Part shown: in pieces, positions 7,854 through 11,696 of the stretch | Layout: the number at the start of each line of letters is the position of its first letter | Position numbering within the stretch: the stretch's first letter is position 1 | Source: CAZYTO01 sp964650405 | Lineage (GTDB): Bacteria; Acidobacteriota; Thermoanaerobaculia; Gp7-AA8 | NCBI GenBank assembly: GCA_964650405.1 | Contig: CAZYTO010000179.1 | Coordinates: 1-11,696, forward strand | DNA length: 11,696 nucleotides | Direction: 5' to 3' | Translations under genes and position numbers: made by a program | Notes under the pieces: model-generated | Told to the model about the DNA's origin: nothing | What the model saw: the letters and a program-made list of their open reading frames with translations, nothing else | Databases searched by the model: none

Positions 7854-9022
7854 ATGAACTTCGACCTCTCTCCCGAGCTCATCGAACTGCGCGACCGCGT
7901 GGCGGAGTTCGTCCGCAACGAAGTCATTCCGGCCGAGGGCCAGGAGCTGACGGCTGAGCTCATCGGCGAGCTGCGCAGGAGAGCGCGCCACGCCGGCATC
8001 TTCGGGCCGCAGTTGCCGCGCCAGTACGGAGGGCTCGCACTCGGCACGGTGGGCATGTGTGCGGTGTTCGAGCAGGCCGGTCACAGCTTCCTCGGCCCGA
8101 TCGCGCTCCACTGTGCGGCGCCCGACGAAGGGAACATGCATCTCCTCGCGCACTACGCCGGCGAGGAACAGCGCGAGCGCTACCTGCGGCCGCTCATCGA
8201 GGGACGGATCCGGTCGTGCTTCGCCATGACCGAGCCTGCGCCCGGCGCCGGCTCCGATCCGACCATGATGCTGACGCGCGCCACGCGCGCCGACGTCGAC
8301 GGCAAGCCGGGCTGGGAGATCACCGGCCGCAAGTGGTTCGCCACCGGAGCGGACGGCGCGGCGTTCGCCGTAACGATGGCCGTGACCGATCCCGGTGCCG
8401 AGCGCCATCACCGGGCCACGATGTTCCTCGTCCCGGCCGATACGCCCGGCTATCGCCTGGTGCGCAACGTGCCGGTGATGGGCAGCCAGGACATGGGAGG
8501 GCACGGCGAGATCGATTTCGATCACGTCCGCGTCCCGGACGCGGCGATCCTGGGCAAAGCCGGCGAGGGGTTCCGCCTGGCCATGGTCCGCCTCGGGCCG
8601 GCCCGCCTGACGCATTGCATGCGCTGGATGGGCATCGCCCAGCGGGCCATCGACATCGCCACGGGCTATGCGAAACAGCGGGAGGCGTTCGGCCGGAAGC
8701 TCGCCGAGCAGCAGTCGATCCAGTGGATGATCGCCGACTCGGAGATCGAGCTGCACGCCTCCCGGCTCATGGTCTACCACGCCGCGTGGCAGCACGAGAA
8801 CGGAAGCGAGATCCGGCATGAATCCTCGATTTGCAAGGTCTTCGTCGCCGAGGCGGTGAACCGGATCATCGACCGCGCCGTGCAGATCTGCGGTGCCCTC
8901 GGCGTCTCGGGCGATACACCCCTCGAGCACTTCTACCGCGAAGCGCGCGCCTTCCGCATCTACGATGGACCGTCCGAGGTGCACCGCATGGTGATCGCCC
9001 GCAACGTAATCCAGGAGACGCG

Positions 9023-9026
<4 letters not shown>
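7854..9026 (+). CDS. Acyl-CoA dehydrogenase, ACAD10/ACAD11 (LvaC-like) subfamily
   Basis: A 390-residue flavoprotein. The flavin/substrate motif FAMTEPAPGAGSDP (from residue 123), the WEITGRKWFATGA segment, the helix beginning QREAFGRKLAEQQ and the C-terminal region are standard for the family. Two signatures place it with ACAD10/ACAD11: RLGPARLTHCMR, and YDGPSEVH at 370-377. In the latter an Asp (D371) replaces the Glu of the common YEGT motif. As I recall, human ACAD11 reads DGPDEVH there. That group acts on 4-phosphoacyl-CoA made by an attached or partner kinase, giving 2-enoyl-CoA. The next gene is that kinase, overlapping by 4 bp. The start is ATG at 7854; the frame is open to 7791, but those codons lie in the inverted repeat and lack family similarity. 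No Shine-Dalgarno is visible. Confidence 0.93.
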
Positions 9027-10094
<1,068 letters not shown>

Positions 10095-10102
<8 letters not shown>

Positions 10103-11093
10103 CGTTCAGGTTCTCCTCAAGTCGCGTCCGGAAGGACAGCCCGGTGAAGACAACTTCGAGATCACGGAGAGCGAGCTGCCGCCGCCCGGCGACGGGCAGA
10201 TGCTGCGGCGCACGCTCTGGCTCTCCGTCGATCCCTACATGCGCGGACGCATGAGCGAGCGCAAGTCGTATGCGCCGCCGGCCCAGCTCGGCCAGCCGAT
10301 GGTGGGGCAGACGGTGAGCGAGGTCGTGGAGTCGAACGATCCGAAGTTCGCGAAGGGCGACGTGGTGGTGACGTCGGACGGCTGGCAGGCCTACGCCGTC
10401 GGCGACGGCCGCGGGCTGCGCCGGATCGATCCGTCGCTCGCGCCGGTCTCCTGGTCGCTCGGCGTCCTGGGGATGCCGGGGCTGACGGCGTATTCGGCCC
10501 TGCTCGACATCGGCCAGCCGAAGAGCGGCGAGACGGTCGTGGTCTCCGCCGCCGCGGGAGCGGTCGGCTCCATCGCCGGACAGATCGCCAAGCTGAAGGA
10601 GTGCCGGGTGGTCGGGACGGCCGGCACGGACGAGAAGTGCGCCTGGGTGACGGGCGAGCTCGGGTTCGACGCTTGCATCAACTACAAGACCGAGCCCCTC
10701 CACGACGCCCTGAAGGCAGCCTGCCCCAAAGGCGTCGACGTCTATTACGACAACGTCGGCGGGGCGGTGCTGGAGGCGGTGCTGCGCCGCATCAACCTGC
10801 ATGCCCGCATCCCCCTCGTCGGGGTCATCTCCCAGTACAGCGATGTGAAGCCGGCTCCCGGTCCGAACCTCCTGCCCCTCCTCATCAACCGCGCGACGCT
10901 GCGCGGATGGCTCGTCTTCGATCACTTCGACCGCATGCCCGAGTTCCTGCGTGACATGACGGCGTGGCTGCGCGAAGGAAAGGTGAAGGTCCGCGAAGAC
11001 GTCGTGGACGGGCTGGAGAATGCCCCGCGCGCGCTCCTCGGCCTGCTGAAGGGCGAGAATACCGGGAAGCGCGTGGTGAAGGTGAGCGGGTGA
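10095..11093 (+). CDS. Zinc-independent MDR NADP-dependent enone/enal reductase (PTGR/CurA-like)
   Basis: A 332-residue medium-chain reductase. The N-terminal half has LWLSVDPYMRGRMS and PMVGQTVSEVVES, both typical of the leukotriene B4 dehydrogenase/prostaglandin reductase and CurA/YncB branch. The Rossmann fold is marked by VVVSAAAGAVGSIAGQIAK (about 149-168), followed by YYDNVGG and GVISQYS. No zinc-ligand cluster is seen. This branch reduces the C=C bond of alpha,beta-unsaturated ketones or aldehydes with NADPH. Its ATG at 10095 overlaps the kinase stop by 8 bp, with GGAG 10 nt upstream; a TTG at 10086 is possible but has no usable ribosome site. Inside this operon it could saturate 4-hydroxy- or 4-oxo-2-alkenals upstream of the CoA pathway. 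That role is inference. Confidence 0.9.
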
Positions 11094-11096
11094 CTC

Positions 11097-11510
11097 GTGA
11101 AGAGCATCGACGACTTCCATCCGGGCCAGGCGGCCAGCTTCACCAAGACCTTCACCGGCGACGACGTCCGGCTCCTCATCGACATCACCGGTGACGTGAA
11201 TCCGCTGCACGTCGATGAGGCCTTCGCCGCCTCGACACAGTTCGGCCGCCGCGTCATTCACGGCATGCTGACGGCGTCGCTTTTCTCGACGATGGTCGGC
11301 ATGCTGCTGCCGGGCACCGGCGCGATCTACCGCTCCCAGACGCTGACGTTCCTCCGGCCCGTCCACGCCGGCGACACGGTCACGGCCCACTTCGTCGTGC
11401 GGTCGGTCGACCGCGTCCGGCACCGCCTGACCATCGACGCCTGGATCGAGAACGAACGGGGAGAGCGGGTCGTGGAGGGGGTGTGCGAGGCGGGGCTCTT
11501 GAAGGGATGA
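11097..11510 (+). CDS. MaoC/PhaJ-type (R)-specific enoyl-CoA hydratase
   Basis: A 137-residue single hot-dog domain. The hydratase-2 motif is complete: DVNPLHVDEAFA, with the catalytic pair D33 and H38, then FGRRVIHGML. The PhaJ family has about 135 residues and the same Asp-x4-His pair. It should add water to trans-2-enoyl-CoA, giving (R)-3-hydroxyacyl-CoA. In this operon its substrate would be the product of the ACAD10/11-type dehydrogenase, and the SDR could oxidise its product. The start is GTG at 11097, 3 bp after the preceding stop; upstream GA-rich sequence (AAGGTGAG) may serve as ribosome site. It is the last gene of the operon in this window. An alternative role is feeding polyhydroxyalkanoate synthesis, but no PHA synthase is seen. 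Confidence 0.93.
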   Translation: MKSIDDFHPGQAASFTKTFTGDDVRLLIDITGDVNPLHVDEAFAASTQFGRRVIHGMLTASLFSTMVGMLLPGTGAIYRSQTLTFLRPVHAGDTVTAHFVVRSVDRVRHRLTIDAWIENERGERVVEGVCEAGLLKG

Positions 11511-11611
11511 TGGGCGAGGGGCGAAGGATGAAGGGCGAAGAGCGGGTTCGGAGGAGCCTCAATCGCACATAACGTGATTGCTTTCAGTTACTTCGCCCAT
11601 GGCGGCAGTAT
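11511..11611. other. Non-coding stretch with GA-rich reiterated words
   Basis: No gene is supported here. From about 11507 to 11546 the sequence reiterates GGGCGA(A/G)G-type words. Between 11560 and 11580 a weak imperfect inverted repeat, CAATCGCAC and GTGATTG, could be part of a terminator or an element edge, but no U-run follows. Confidence 0.4.
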
Positions 11612-11696
11612 TTTGCGCCGGGCTCCGGTACATTGCGCCGGGCCCCGGATCATTGCGCCGAGCCCCGGATCATTGCGCCGAGCCCCGGATCATTGC
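11612..11696. repeat. 20-bp tandem repeat array, truncated by the window end
   Basis: There are four complete 20-bp units beginning (A/T)TTGCGCCG, at 11612, 11632, 11652 and 11672, plus five bases of a fifth. Units 3 and 4 are identical (ATTGCGCCGAGCCCCGGATC). Unit 2 differs by one base, and unit 1 by several (GGGCTCCGGTAC). The gradient, with the most divergent copy at the outer edge, fits either a minisatellite or the multiple transposase-binding repeats at the end of an IS21-family element. The unit is not a multiple of three, so protein repeats are excluded. The array continues beyond the window. Confidence 0.9.

Noticed and set aside
11612..11696. CRISPR array
   Set aside because: The 20-bp units are directly adjacent with no unique spacers.

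Overview
This is an ordinary-looking chromosomal stretch from a GC-rich, Gram-negative-type bacterium. Several long antisense frames stay open because of the base composition. The mix of c-di-GMP/receiver signalling, an NtrC-type sigma-54 activator, an inner-membrane histidine kinase with an exported binding protein, and a CoA-thioester catabolic operon would fit Acidobacteriota or a Myxococcota/deltaproteobacterial relative. That placement is inference, because no rRNA or other phylogenetic marker is present.

Left part (1-6081), signalling. On the minus strand, an operon runs from 1870 down past the window edge: single receiver, stand-alone EAL phosphodiesterase, second single receiver, coiled-coil protein cut by the edge. 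The first three genes overlap by 4 bp each. Just upstream lie a near-consensus sigma-54 -24/-12 element (1884-1899) and, about 125 bp further back, a perfect 20-bp palindrome (1991-2010). The next gene (2009-3388, minus) encodes an NtrC-family activator with an intact GAFTGA loop, so it may activate the downstream operon. Divergent from it are a secreted solute-binding-like protein (3425-4321) and a PAS-containing histidine kinase (4318-6081). These look like the sensor arm of the same pathway: ligand, binding protein, kinase, NtrC-like regulator, sigma-54 promoter, c-di-GMP operon.

Middle (6090-6845). A minus-strand gene with the iron and 2-oxoglutarate ligand pattern of a 2OG-Fe(II) dioxygenase ends 8 bp from the kinase and starts about 100 bp from the next operon.

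Right part (6944-11510, plus). Five genes: SDR oxidoreductase, acyl-CoA dehydrogenase of the ACAD10/ACAD11 type, APH-fold kinase of the ACAD10/11/LvaA type, zinc-independent MDR enone/enal reductase, and MaoC-type (R)-enoyl-CoA hydratase. Together they resemble a 4-hydroxy-acid (or 4-oxo-acid) catabolic module: phosphorylation of a 4-hydroxyacyl-CoA, elimination to 2-enoyl-CoA by the ACAD, hydration by MaoC, oxidation by the SDR. The MDR protein suggests that the feedstock could be lipid-peroxidation enals or enones. Kinase and dehydrogenase, fused in human ACAD10/11, are separate, overlapping genes here, in the opposite order.

Non-coding structure: a 29-bp-arm inverted repeat built from a reiterated AAGGCTG word (7730-7809), a GA-rich reiterated stretch after the last gene, and a 20-bp tandem repeat array running off the right edge (11612-11696), possibly the end of an insertion element.
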